Below are positions 1 to 11,025 of a stretch of 64,000 nt of DNA, in pieces. A program made the position numbers and the translations under genes. Position 1 is the first letter of the stretch; each line of letters opens with the position of its first letter. The DNA is taken from the NCBI GenBank assembly GCA_023897205.1, contig JAHWDD010000001.1, forward strand, positions 4,960,001 to 5,024,000, given 5' to 3'. Under the pieces are notes generated by a model. The model did not search any database. It was given only the letters and a program-made list of their open reading frames with translations, and had not been told where the DNA came from. Source of the stretch: Exophiala sp. HKRS030 (Eukaryota > Ascomycota > Eurotiomycetes > Chaetothyriales > Herpotrichiellaceae).

Positions 1-325
1 TGGAGGCGAAATCGTGCAGTTTGATCGTGCAATCCGTAGAACCTGTGATCATGCGGGACCCAGAAGGGTCTACCGTGATGGTAGTGACTGGACGGTCGTG
101 CGTTTTGAAGACAATTTCATGAGAGATGGGATATTCATCTTCGTCGTCGTCAGAGTCGTCGGAGTCGTCTGAATCCGAATCACTCCCTGCTTTTGAGCGG
201 GCTTTGGCTTCTTGTGCCTCTGGCACTTTACGTCGAGCTTGTTCCAACTGAGCCTGAGCATCGAAGCCTCCCGCTCCGCCTCCGAAGGAACTGGGAAGAA
301 TATCGCGTAGACCGTCCTCGTCCAT
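1..325 (-). CDS. WDR70/GAD-1-like WD40 protein, 5' part only
   Basis: Partial gene, cut by the left window edge; about 108 N-terminal residues are visible. The frame opens at an ATG (325) and shows a short Gln/Ala/Lys-rich head, then an acidic Ser/Asp/Glu run (about residues 45-62), then the motif 'PISHEIVFKTHDRPVTT' leading into 'DPSGSRMITGSTDCTIKLHD', which is a first WD40 blade. Acidic linker, 'SHE' box and a blade with 'DPSG.R..TG..D...K..DF' is the arrangement I know from WDR70 (gastrulation-defective-1 family), a nuclear protein tied to DNA-damage handling and chromatin. The frame stays open upstream of this ATG to a stop at 398-400 with no other ATG, so this start is the best one unless there is a 5' intron. 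The remaining WD repeats lie outside the window. Confidence 0.72.
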   Translation of the reverse strand, partial: MDEDGLRDILPSSFGGGAGGFDAQAQLEQARRKVPEAQEAKARSKAGSDSDSDDSDDSDDDEDEYPISHEIVFKTHDRPVTTITVDPSGSRMITGSTDCTIKLHDFAS

Positions 326-1105
326 GATCTGCGTCCAGAAATCGACTTGACACTCGACCAGGCTGAACGGTGCGAATTGATCAAAGTTGATTTCGTCTCA
401 TGCCAGATCTGTGCTAGTGATGTGGTGAAGGTGTCGAATGTTTAGAGACCAAGTCTAGTGTCCTAGAACGCCACCGAAGGATCTTGTTTGACTATTATTG
501 CACGCGATACTGCTAATGGGCATTCTATGATGAGTATCTCGATATCATCGTTGCCTTGAGTGAGTGGTATTGAAATTTCGATATCGGAAATCGGACATCA
601 ATCTTGGCAACATCCGAAGATTTCCCGAGCCGGTCATCCTACAACTACATGACTACGAACACATGTGCAACTGATGAATTCATTACAGCATTCCTTTACA
701 AGTCTGTCAATGACATTGACGATATATCTCGACTTAAACGAACCAAGTTATGTATAATTTAACTTTCGGAAAGTCCTACATAACATCGGATCCGATATAT
801 GCTCAGTTTGTGCCCTCCCGTACTGAAGTTCGTATCTCCGCGATCAATCTGCATGCCGAGGACGGGTCCGGCAAAGACATTTCTCTAGCCGAGTTCATAC
901 GGGTATACAATGCCCGCGACTAACCGTTCTCCGAACGGAGTACAAAGTAATTCGTACTTTTGCAGCAGTTTGTCATCTATAATAGCTAGTGACTGAGGAC
1001 TGATTCTTCTGAAGAATCTCGGTGAATCCTCTCCCACAGGACCTAGCTCCAGACTTATATACCATACAGACATAACCACATACGGCATTCGGTGGTCCTT
1101 TCATC
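326..1105. other. Divergent intergenic region
   Basis: No convincing gene is seen here. The stretch separates the minus-strand WDR70-like gene from the plus-strand esterase, so it probably holds both promoters. The only notable structure is a 12-bp perfect palindrome at 785-796. Confidence 0.6.
785..796. promoter_or_regulatory. Palindrome ATCGGATCCGAT, possible zinc-cluster site
   Basis: Perfect 12-bp palindrome with CGG and CCG half-sites separated by two bases, 310 bp upstream of the esterase start. Inverted CGG triplets are what Zn2Cys6 dimers bind, but spacing 2 is short and one copy may be chance. Confidence 0.25.
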
Positions 1106-2134
1106 ATGGGCACCCTTAATGACCTGTCGATCGAGACCGGCAAGTTTGGTGCAGCAGCCATCTCGGACAAGACCAATGCCTTCAACGAAATGCTCATGGA
1201 GATCATGGCGGGTGGTCCGAAGTGGTATGAAGTCGGGGCGGAAAAATATCGCCAGATGCGCGCGGCGGGCGAGACCCCCCTCCCAAAGGCCGTCTATCTG
1301 GACTCGGCAGAAGAGTTCGCCGTCCCGTCGCGCGACGCCGGGCGCGACGTCCCATGTCGAATCTTTCGCCCGCAGAATGGCAACCCCATCCGTTCGGTCT
1401 TCCTCCACATCCACGGTGGGGGGTGGGTTCTGCAGGACGAAAAGTCTCAGGACCCGATGCTCCAGGACATCGCCAACAGGACCGGCGTGCTCGTCCTGTC
1501 CGTCGGCTACCGCCTCGCGCCCGAGCACCCGTTCCCCGCAGGACCCGACGACTGCTACGACGTCGCCGAGTGGCTGGTCGACAACGCGACGTCAAAGTTC
1601 GGCGTGCCCATGGGCTTCGTCGGCGGTGAATCGGCGGGGGGCCACCTGAGTATGCTGGTCGCGCTGCACCTGCTGCAACATTCCGTGCCTCGATACGCGG
1701 ATTTCCGATTCAAAGGCCTCTTGCTGCATTTCGGCTGTTACTCCCTGGTATGGACGCCTCGGGTCTATCACTTCCAAAAGCCTCGCGTCCTCGTGCTCGA
1801 TCGAGATTTGATGGAAGCGTTCCGCGATGCCTTCCTCCCAGGCATGTCTGACGCCGACAAAATGCACCCTTCCGTCAGTCCCCTCTACGCCGACCTCGAG
1901 TCTCTACAGGGTAAACTTCCGGCGGCACTGTACACCTGTGGGACGGAAGACTGTCTACTGGATGACACGATGTTCATGAGCAGCAAATGGCTGATGGCCG
2001 GCGGAGAAGCCCTTGTCAAGATCATCCCTGGCGCACCACATGGGTATATCATGTTTCCAAAGACCGCAGAGGGGAGTGGTGCAGATGAAGGCCTAGATGC
2101 TGTAGAGCAATTTGTACTGTCCAAGCTCAACTGA
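1106..2134 (+). CDS. Alpha/beta hydrolase, HSL (hormone-sensitive lipase-like) esterase
   Basis: Intronless, 342 residues, a usual length for the family. It has the oxyanion-hole motif HGGGW (residues 103-107), followed by 'GYRLAPEHPFPAG', the nucleophile elbow GGESAGGH with Ser176, an acid region 'GTEDCLLDD' (Asp282 or Asp286), and a C-terminal 'PGAPHGY' with the catalytic His312. These define an HSL-type carboxylesterase; the substrate cannot be told. There is no signal peptide, so a cytosolic enzyme is likely. The first half is much richer in GC (44 of 60 bases at 1501-1560) than the second half. It resembles the hydrolase at 12968 in fold but the two are clearly diverged. It may be an outlying member of the catabolic block at 11-24 kb, from which it is separated by the NACHT/HET region; that link is inference. 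Confidence 0.93.
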   Translation: MGTLNDLSIETGKFGAAAISDKTNAFNEMLMEIMAGGPKWYEVGAEKYRQMRAAGETPLPKAVYLDSAEEFAVPSRDAGRDVPCRIFRPQNGNPIRSVFLHIHGGGWVLQDEKSQDPMLQDIANRTGVLVLSVGYRLAPEHPFPAGPDDCYDVAEWLVDNATSKFGVPMGFVGGESAGGHLSMLVALHLLQHSVPRYADFRFKGLLLHFGCYSLVWTPRVYHFQKPRVLVLDRDLMEAFRDAFLPGMSDADKMHPSVSPLYADLESLQGKLPAALYTCGTEDCLLDDTMFMSSKWLMAGGEALVKIIPGAPHGYIMFPKTAEGSGADEGLDAVEQFVLSKLN

Positions 2135-2386
2135 GCATCGAATGCCAATGATAAACTTGAACAACGAGATACCTTGAGGATCGCGTGAGATTGGAAAGCT
2201 CTCAAGACCGCAGGAAGATGAATTGATCGATTGAAAGGATTTGCTGGGCTCCTGCTAGCACAAAGTCTGACAGTAACCGATCTTGGGCTTTTTCCTTTTT
2301 TTTTGGCTCCAAGTTGCCCCGTAAAACAGTAAAAGAATCCCGCGAGTTATACAAACACAATTTTTAAAGGCAGCTCCGTCTTTTGT

Positions 2387-3831
2387 TTACTCAATCATGT
2401 CAATGTCATCCCCATGCGGTTGTGCAACTGTAGCATCTCCGCTGCCATTCTGTCCTGGCGCAGTGCCGGCCGTCGTCCAATAGTCGTCCATCTCCGCGTC
2501 AAGTTCTTCAGCTGTCTTCCGTGGTCGACCATTGCTCGTCTTGTGCCCATCTGCATCTCTGGCAGCACGCTCTCGTCGTTCACCCGGTCTTCGGCCTCCA
2601 CGATGGCTTGAACTTCTGCTGTCACGTCCCGGAATGTAACGATCAATGTTCTCGGGAGCTGGCTTTGTCACGTCACTCCTTCGATCCCTAGGTCCTCCTC
2701 TCCCGGCTCCGCGGCGAGCTGCTCGGTCCTCTTGAACATCACCCACAGGACTCTCACTACGTCTGCGGTTTCGACCTCCCGGGGCTTCGATTCTGTCAAA
2801 CAGGCTCTTCGGATTCTCCACCCGATCGAAAGGATTGTCCCGTCGTGGAAGCGGTAGAAGAGTGAGTCGAATAGGCTGTCCTTTCGCGTTGGCGCCATCA
2901 AAGTCACGAATGGCGGCTCTAGCGTCTGCGACATGTTCGTAAGTGACGAAAGCCACTCCTTCGGAACGTCCAGCTCGGTCGTAGCGAAGCCGAGCGTCTA
3001 TGACGGGGGCTATGCGCGTGAACAGGTCCTGACATGGTTAGCATTTTTTTGTGAACGGCGTCTGCAGACATACATAGATATCATCCTCGGTCAGGTCGTA
3101 GTGCAGATTGTCAACTCGAAGTTTAGCCGGAGGTGGTGGTTTTCTAGACAATCAGCTCAGGCCAACGCAATCAATCAACAGGCTTACTGGTCGGGCTCGG
3201 GCGATCGGTCTCGTCGGCGGTCTCTGCGTTCTTTAGAGCGATCATGGCCAGCATAGCCTGCGTTCTTGATCAGTTCCCATCATCTCATACAACAACCAAC
3301 ACTGATTCTCACTGTCAGGTTCGTCATCATATCGATCGTGAACCCAGTCACTGCTTCAATTAATATTCTGCCAGGCCCGCTGATTGGAATATCCATACTT
3401 GTCTAGGTTCGTTTGGTCATCTCTTGTGGACTGTGGGTGAGGAATATCTGGTTAGCTGTGTGACAAAATATTTGGCTCGTAACCCGTCGTGAAAGTCGGA
3501 AGTCGAAGATTCACTTTGAGAGTGATCCGAATTGATGCGGTGATCAATCAATACGACGAAATAGGAGGACGTTTATGGGAGAGGAGAGGAGAGTCGGACC
3601 TAGAGCATCATGGTCAGCAAATAGTGCGCAACAGTTTCCAAGTATTTCGCACCTTTCTGACTCCATCGCGAGGATAGTTGAAGTCTCTGCGACGGGACGG
3701 TGGAGGAGCCCTACGACCACCGCGATTTTCTCGTCTCTTCATGAAGTTAGCAACATTCGAAGTAAGAGTTCACTGAATTTCTGCCTTCATACTTGACGCT
3801 CTGCAATCGTATCGTCCAAACTGCGATCCAT
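2387..3831 (-). CDS. Aly/REF (THO4/Mlo3-like) mRNA-export adaptor, RRM protein
   Basis: Seven exons, read by eye: 3831-3793, 3736-3653, 3430-3399, 3353-3313, 3257-3188, 3143-3074 and 3028-2387, giving 325 residues with phase kept at each junction. Residues 1-10 (MDRSLDDTIA) match the N-terminal REF box; an Arg/Gly/Pro-rich part follows, ending 'FNYPRDGVRK', then 'DWVHDRYDDEPD'. The RRM carries RNP2 'LRVDNLHY' and RNP1 'GRSEGVAFVTYE'. The tail is RG/RS-rich and ends with 'TAEELDAEMDDYW', the C-terminal REF box. Such proteins couple TREX/THO and the export receptor to spliced mRNA in the nucleus. Two acceptors (before 3736 and 3353) end in AAG, which is tolerated but less usual. The number of introns in so short a gene is typical of this family in fungi. 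Confidence 0.88.
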
Positions 3832-4239
3832 GGTGAGACTGGTTAGATTGCTTGGTGCGAATATTGGTCTTTGATATTTTATGTGCCAATAAGGAAAATA
3901 ATGTGGTGGTAGAACGATGTCGCACGTGTAGCTGGAACAAAGTACGTCGCAACAGTGTGATTTAATTCACGTCGTTGGGAGATTCGCCGTGTGACAGCGA
4001 CGAGTTCGCAGTCTTAAGACTTTGACTAAAGCGGCAGCAATGTGAATGTGACGTGTATCTACTACACAGCAAAGAACTTAAGATACTCCGTATTAACTCT
4101 ACATGCTTCAGAATATGTCTACATACCTTTACCTCTCTAAGCAATACCCAGTGCCTACGATATATCTACCTAGCTAGTTTGGGCATAATACTTTGAATGC
4201 CCATTTGAAACGTTTTTCGTCATTCGTGGTCGCTCATTT
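3832..4239. other. Intergenic, no gene seen
   Basis: Upstream region of the Aly/REF gene. Only open frames of about 60 codons without recognisable motifs are present. Confidence 0.55.
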
Positions 4240-4271
4240 TGTTGGATTCCGGATGTACTCCCCTTCAAGTC

Positions 4272-4860
4272 TTATCTGCTTAATCCAAGTACGCTGCGAA
4301 GGCTGGAGTCGTGATTGCAGTCTAAAATCACCCGACCGCCAGTATTCATGCCCTCTTGCACGTTTTCGACTCGGGCCTGCAAGGAGACACCTCGGAGAAA
4401 CAATTGGTTGATGTTGGGAGTGAGGCCACTAAGTTCTCGAACAGCAACTGAGACCATGTTCTCCGCATGGTCTCTCTCGAGGTCAGGGAACTGCAGTAAT
4501 CTCAGAGAAGGGATTCTGGATGGAGACCAAGGCTTCTGAGAGGGTCCAAGATACCATCCCTGAGGCATATAGCCCACTGCGATCGTGATAACCTCCAGGT
4601 GACTCAATACCTGGAAATTGCAAAAAATAGACAGATCATCTGAGCGTCGGATTATCTCTTCTTGAAGTCTGATGAAGGCCTTGTCCCCTTCACCGTAAAG
4701 AAGTGGCATGTTGACATCGAAGATCCCCAATTAGGCAGCAAGCAATGTCCTCAACCCGAGTACTCTCTCTTCGAGATGCCCACGACATACTTCGAGCTAC
4801 TGGGACATCCGTTCCTTCTTTTTACGTCTCTTGGGTTGCGAGCACTTTGACTTTTTTTTC
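4272..4860 (-). pseudogene. HET-domain gene remnant (second half of the domain)
   Basis: The minus strand encodes two conserved HET-domain blocks in different frames. The upstream one reads 'VARSMSWASRREST' and 'RVEDIACCLIG' (about 4860-4728); the next reads 'IFDVNMPLLYGEGDKAF' and 'LQEEIIRRSDDLSIF' (4730 down to about 4620). In intact HET proteins these blocks are continuous ('..CLLGIFDVNMPLLYGEG..'). Here one surplus base in a run of four C (4725-4728 on the plus strand) breaks the frame between them. The downstream part stays open to 4272 with weak similarity to the usual C-terminal region. No intact start or N-terminal half precedes it. The other end of a HET domain lies 5 kb away at 9826-10164 in matching order and orientation. 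HET proteins mediate allorecognition cell death; this copy cannot make a full product. Confidence 0.82.
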
Positions 4861-5497
4861 TTGGATAGATCCTCCGTCGCCCTGACGAAGTACAAAAACC
4901 ACCACTTATTCCGTTTCAGAAAGGGTGTCATACCGTCTGGTACTGACAAAGTTCATACAGGGGAACGGAAGTAGGTAAACTAGCACTCGTTCTCTTCGAG
5001 TGATAACCGGCATAGATCATGCTGAGAACGCTTTACAGTCTTCGATGATATGTACTCCTGCGGCCAAAGACGTCTGTTAGCTACGACCAACCTCGATGGG
5101 AGAGTATCGACAGAGAAATCGATTTGACCCCTCTCGGTTATCCGCGATCTGTACTTGCTAGTGATCAATACCGTATGTGTCATCTGCGACTATGTATCCC
5201 ACCCGGCTCTAACGAGCTTCAAATGCGCTGAAATCCTTCTCTCCGTTATGCCCAACCCATCACACATGAATTTCTCTTGCAGAGTCCGTGATATTCCCTC
5301 ATCTCATTAGCCAACCCCTGCGTATCCCAGGTCGTATCTTCGCTTTCTGGTACAATGAGCGATTTCCTCAGCGTACTTTCAGCCAAGTCTTCTCTGATAT
5401 AACTGTCTGACTGCGATCCCCGCGGCCGCAGAATCACTGATCATCCGTCTCGTCATCAGACTCTGAGTCAAGCACACGTCTGACATATAGTTTTGCA
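4861..5497. other. Intergenic, no gene seen
   Basis: Lies between the HET remnant and the 3' end of the NACHT gene. Only short open frames (up to about 67 codons) without motifs. It could hold further unrecognisable HET-gene debris. Confidence 0.5.
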
Positions 5498-8400
5498 TTA
5501 CCTCTCAAGACCGTACCAATTCGTTTCCGATTGCCCATAAAGCCGTTCAAACGCACCACCATCATTGACTATAATCTCGATGAGCTCTTCGGTGACCGAA
5601 TCTTCTGCAGGTATACCACGTATCACTCCAAGCTCAAAGAGGGAATCTTCCCATGTATTTCGCTCATCTGCGTCGACACTGAGAACTTCACCAGCAACGA
5701 AAATATACCGCCTTCCTAGGCTTTCTCCATACCATATAGCTTTCGCCTTTTCTTGCAGAGATAAACTGCTCCAATTGTTCTTAAGGATCGCGAGGAGGGT
5801 ATGCTCATAATCTTCATGTAAACCTCTGTCAAAACCTTGCCGAAGGCTTTCGTTTTGACCGTCCGTAAGGAGAAGGAACCTACCGATCCCAGAAGGTGAC
5901 CACTCAAGGAACTTCAAAGCGGAATGGCCCTGCGATTCTACGCAGCCGACACACATTTGGACTTTGAACACTCTCTCTTCAAGCATCTCGGAATCCAGAA
6001 CACCGCTATCTGGCGGTAGAATGAACCTCTTGCTGCTTTCGCGGCCACCAATCATCCATAGCTCCACACTAGGCCCATTTGGCTGCAGAGGCGGACAAAG
6101 CGCCGGGACTCTGCTCTGCACGTCTTTTTTGATTTTATTCCATCCCTCAGCTTGGAACCATGAAATGTGGAACCATGATATGCTGGCGCAAAAAATGTGC
6201 TCCCAAAGGGGTCTCGTAGCACAGATGACCTTTGCTGCTGATGAAGTAGACCAATGATATTCAAAGTAAATCATCCGCTCCACCTCCAGGCACGGCTCAA
6301 GGACGGTCAAGAAATCCTTACTGTACCAAGCACTTCGTAAGTGTTGGCAATATGAAAGTGCCGCAGCAAGAGCTTTCAGGTCTGAATCAACCTTCAACAG
6401 TTTCTCCCGAATGTAGGGCTGGAGAGCGTATATGCTGCCAAAACAAAAAGCCATGTTCTCAAAGTTGGAGAGTTTTGGCGACGACATGAAGATTTCGGAA
6501 GGCACCAGGGGATCTCTAAACCATATAAATTCCCGCTTCCAACATCGAGTGTACAAGACATCGATTGGACGTTCAGAAATACTCCACTCCGTTCGAGTCT
6601 CCGCATTGGCAAATAATCTGTCCATAACAGAAGTGACCTGTTCCGACCATGCTTCTCCTGATATAGCGCTTGCGAATTGGAATGGCTCCTCAGGAAGGAC
6701 GATCCTATCACCCAGGTCCTCACCTAGAATGGCTTTTGCGACCGAAGCATTCAGCAACCGAGTGGTAGCTTCATCCTCCGACACTCCACTGGACGCTAGG
6801 AAAGACGCTGCTTGTGGATCCTCCTGGAGGAAACTTAGTGCACTCCGATGGGTGAACCTCACTTTGAAGTTATGGGTGACCTCTAGTTGTCGATAGCGAC
6901 GATTTCTTGAAGCATTGTGATCATGCCGATGGGGATCCCGGACGAATTCGTCAGGTGTCATCTCGATAAGTCCAGCGCAACGCGTGACTACAATGGTCTT
7001 CAGCTCCGGAAATCTTGTGTTCTGGTCTAGTTTCGTAAAAAAGTCACTGCCAGAGCCGTCGGAAATCGCTTCCAGCAGTTCGTGTTGATTTTGTGAGGCC
7101 AAATGTAGAACAAGCACTGGAAGGTCGGGTATGGCCCAGCAACTCTTCCTTCGAACGGCGACATCGATCAGTTTCAAGTATGGTTTGGGGTACTTCAGGT
7201 AGAACTTGTCCTGGCGTTCAAGAAGGTGAGTAAATAGCTCAGTCATACCATCGGGACATATTTTTAGCCGCTCCTCAAGCTCATTTTCGTCATCGCCACG
7301 CTTGGCCGCTTCTCTCAGAACTTCTGTCACCAGATGGGCCCAGAGAAACACGCCTTGTGCACGCGAGGCAATTGAGTCGCAGTGATCAGCAGCCCGAGTG
7401 CCCTCAAGTCTCCTATTACAATAGCTCGCGATATCGGTGGCGTTGCGTTCCTCCAAAAGCAAGGATGGAGATTCCTGAAGAGCGTCGTGAAAAGAACTCT
7501 CTGGCCGACTAGAACAGCAAATCTTTACGTGGCTAGACATGCGGGACACCTCTTTAACAGCTTCGAGCGCAGACTCCCCGACTTCGTCAAGGCCGTCGAT
7601 GAGGAGGCAATACTTGGAATCGCAATGGGTGAGCAAGTATTCGAGCCACGATTTTAGTTGACTGTCCGACCATGACTGTACGCAAGACCCTGAAGCTATG
7701 AGGGAGGTCTTCAACTTCTCCGGTACTTTACCATCGCTGTTCTCTCGAATCTTCTTCGATAGATTTGGTTCTTGATTCAGGATCTGGAAACACAGTGACC
7801 GCCAGAGTCCTGAGGTTGACTTGATCAATTCATTTGGGGATGGGCGATAGAACCAGAAGGTGAGTAAACAAGGAGTTTCTGTGCCAGCCCATTGTTTCAA
7901 TAAATCGAAGAATAGTCCACCATCTTCAATGTTTCTGGCAATCAGATCCATGAGGCTTGATTTTCCAGAGCCTGCTTTTCCACATATCCAAAAAACGCCG
8001 CTCCCTTCTTGGAGCCAAGCCGGAAATCTATTCTGGTCAAAGTCGTCGAAGATCCATTGGAATGTGTCGCCGAAATCACCCACGAGACGTTCGATCTGAT
8101 TCTGACGATCATTCATATCAGGGAATGCTAAAGCATCCAAAAGGCGGCGCCTGAGTGAATGCTGCTCGTTATCATCCATTCGACTCAGACATACGGTGTG
8201 TAAGTCAGACACTGAAGTCATGATCCTGTTCACATTTTCATCACGTTGGACACGCTCAAGATCGAGACGCTTTTCCCTGTCTTCGCTGGCAGCTTCGAAT
8301 AATGACGTTATCTTAGTAGCGTTCTTCAACTGGCCGTCCAATACTAGGGCTATAGCCGTTTGATGTTCTGTCGTGAGTCGTTGCAGTCCAGTGCGAAGTA

Positions 8401-8984
8401 CCACTTCTGATTTCTGGGATGTAATCCTGCCGTTGACGTTCGAATTAGCCTCAGAGATAGTGGTTCACGAAGAGGAACTGTTACTGTGTGCAGATGTTTG
8501 GAGCATAGGCAGGGCTGGATTAGGAAGTTGGCGATTAAACCCACACTCACCACAAATCTGTCTGAAGGTGTAACCGTAGTACATCCTGCTGGCGCTCAAA
8601 ATCCTTCTGCAAACTCTCGATTTGCCCCTTTCTGATTTCTTGTTTCCAAGTAGCTTTTAAGACGGCGCCGAACTTTGTCTTGCTTTTCTGTTTGCAAAGT
8701 TCCAGGTTGTCGAGGATAGAGCGGAGCTCATTGGCTGTCTCGAGTACTTTATCACAACTTCTCCTGATCGCAGAAAGGGCGGAGGAGGATGATCCAAGCG
8801 TCTGTAGTTCTCCCGCCAGGGTTTTGCTCACAGTTGTGATTTGTTCAGAGCATGCCTTGATCTTGTCATTTTCTTCGAGTGATCCCCGCCGATATAGCCT
8901 TTTGAACTCCTTAGTTATTGAAATGCCCTCGCCGACAAGCTGTAGCACATTGCATGCGAGAGCTAATGCGGCCAGACTTTCCAT
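5498..8984 (-). CDS. NACHT-domain NLR-like (STAND) protein
   Basis: Two exons (8984-8551 and 8426-5498) with an intron GTGAGT..CAG holding a GGCTAATT branch site; 1120 residues. The start is the Met of 'MESLAALALACNVLQLVGEG', a typical N-terminal domain of fungal STAND proteins (about residues 1-130), chosen over an ATG 17 codons upstream because homologous N-termini begin this way. A NACHT NTPase follows: Walker A 'GKAGSGKSS' (about 294-302) and Walker B 'YCLLIDGLDEV' (about 417-427), then 'CCSSRPE' and a sensor-like region. The C-terminal ~600 residues show no WD40, ankyrin or TPR repeat pattern by eye. Proteins of this build act as switches in fungal allorecognition and programmed cell death. 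The gene is intact, unlike the HET pieces on both sides, which suggests a former or decaying incompatibility locus. Confidence 0.88.
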
Positions 8985-9825
8985 CTGCAAAGGCCACAGG
9001 ACAACACTGTTGCCCGTTAGATGGCCGCTGATCACAATTTCAACACCAGAATAGCTCCGTATCCAGTTGCAGAAGAGCTGTTGGAATTTGAGACAAGAAA
9101 GTCTGGAAGGAGGTCAGGTGAAGATGGTGAAATCTTGTGCTCATCTCTTCAGCCTAGTCTAGCTCAGCGGCACCGCCACAAATTCAGATTCCGATACCAC
9201 GCCGCGCAGCCGCACAGGAAGGCTGGGCTGCTTGTGAAGCCGCCAGAAGCTTCACCATCCAACTTTTGTGTAATTACTCCGGAGCCGAGAGCACAGATAC
9301 ATCAGTGACTGTGAGGCTTGACCGGCCATCCGCGTATCATTATCTACCAATACTATGCGTACCCGTCTCAAGGGTAATGAACGTGCATTACCAGAGGCAT
9401 CCGAGCACCTGCTACCTTCAACATACCCTACTACCATAGTACAGCCAAACACCACTAAATTATCAAGTAAATGGCACTACCGACACCGACTGTGTGCTTG
9501 GTGCTTGTGTGACTACCTAGCGCGCCTTCAATCACGCCGGGCTGTCGATTAGATAGTAACTTGATTGGACAAGTGGTCTTGAGAGTGACTCCCGAACCGC
9601 CTGGCAACAACAGCCGAGAAGGGGCCTGGAATTCAGGTGTTCCTAACATGTGAAACATCAAACCCTGGGGCCTCTGGGGGCCAGATTATGGAACCTCGAC
9701 TCTGGACTATGCTCACGCTACTCCGTACCTAAAGCAACACATCAGGGATCGCCTAGGCGCACTCAGGATTGCACGGCCACAGCTTGGAGTGGCTGAGCCA
9801 TGGCTACGGCTTGACGGTGGGATGC
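8985..9825. other. Upstream region of the NACHT gene
   Basis: About 840 bp between the NACHT gene and the HET N-terminal remnant. No gene seen on either strand; it presumably holds the NACHT promoter. Confidence 0.5.
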
Positions 9826-10164
9826 TTAAGTCTGGGAGCGAAAATGGACTTGGGAGAGGTCAAGATTCGCCACTACTTTTATAGGGAATCGTCTGCGATG
9901 CTGACATTCCTCGATGCAGTAGGTATCGATCCAGGTGCAATGAGTACCATGGCGCCTGATCTCTCTACACGTCGCTTGAATCTTTTTATAACCAGACTTA
10001 TCTGTAGCAGGATGTTCGGGATCGCGCAGAATAGCATTCATCTCCAGAAGATCGATCTCCTCATCGTCGACCCAGGTGTGGGAGAGGATTGCGTATGCAG
10101 GGATCTTCGCTCCCACAAAGACCTTCATCCGGAGAGTAGTGGTATCGATCAGCCTGATCAGCAT
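9826..10164 (-). pseudogene. HET-domain gene remnant (N-terminal part)
   Basis: From an ATG at 10164 the frame reads 'MLIRLIDTTTLRMKVF', then 'PAYAILSHTWVDDEEIDL', 'KSGYKKIQATCREIRRHG' and 'CTWIDTYCIE'. These are the first blocks of the HET domain in correct order ('R.I.T....F', 'YAILSHTW', 'K...TC..A...G....W.DTCCI'). After the 'DTYCIE' block the similarity stops where 'SEAINSMF.WY' should follow; a different frame over the next 40 bases looks like a decayed version but contains stops. The rest of the HET domain is missing here, but a later part sits at 4272-4860 on the same strand. I therefore call it a truncated, non-functional copy. A short HET-only ORF that is still expressed cannot be excluded. 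Confidence 0.78.
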
Positions 10165-11025
10165 GTCGATGAAGCCTAGAGAATTTGAATAGAATCTGAA
10201 CAGTCACAATTGAACAATGAAAGATGCCGAGAGGGTGAGAACTGTGCCACAGTCATTCGGGGAAGACTAGTCGATGGTCAGAGGAAACAATGAAGGTGGA
10301 CAAGGAAGAAGGGGAGACTGTTCGAGGCTGAATGAAGTCGCTTAAATCAGTGGCTGCTCGGATGTGCAGGGGGCCAGAGCTGGCCACGATACTACCACAC
10401 CTTGATTCTAAGCGCCCACCATTCATTCCTACGAGTAGGAAATCACAGGGCTCGAGTTCTACTCAAGCTGGCTATCTTGGCCTCTCTCCTGAAACAGTGT
10501 TCTTAGCGTTTCTCTCGGTGCACCCAGACCGCTGCTTTTCATCGCATTTCCGCTGCCTTGCACGAATACTCGGAGCATTCTCGGAGGTCCGATATGTGCC
10601 GATATGTGCTTTTGGGCGAGGCTGTTAGATAAAAAGTGTTTTAGGCATATACATATCCGAACCCTCGGGCATGACGATGGTAGAAGGTGTCGGGCTCTCT
10701 ATGCAAGATGGGGTGTTGCTGCCCAGAGAAGAGTTTCCATCTGGAGACGTGGGCGTCAAAGGTGAGTATAAAAGCGGCACTTTTTGGCCTGCGAAGTGTG
10801 TCGTTAATCATCCCGCCAAGATGAGGTTTGGTCGAACTACTCATCTTCACCCCCAATCGAGAAACAGAGTGCACTGATTTGAATAAGACTATTATCTCTT
10901 AACAATTATTCTTTCCCCTTAGATACCTGAGCTTGGTTTTTCGATAGGGCCATAGATCAATGAACACCAAGAAGAGAAAAGAAAGAGAGTGACTTCTTGA
11001 AGTATTCGTCGAGGAAACAACATCA
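10165..11025. other. Intergenic, no gene seen
   Basis: No supported gene. A TATAAAAG box at 10767-10774 (plus strand) has no recognisable gene downstream of it for 2 kb, so it is not taken as a promoter. Confidence 0.5.

Noticed and set aside
10767..10774. TATAAAAG box on the plus strand
   Set aside because: No gene on the plus strand follows within 2 kb, so a promoter call is unsupported.
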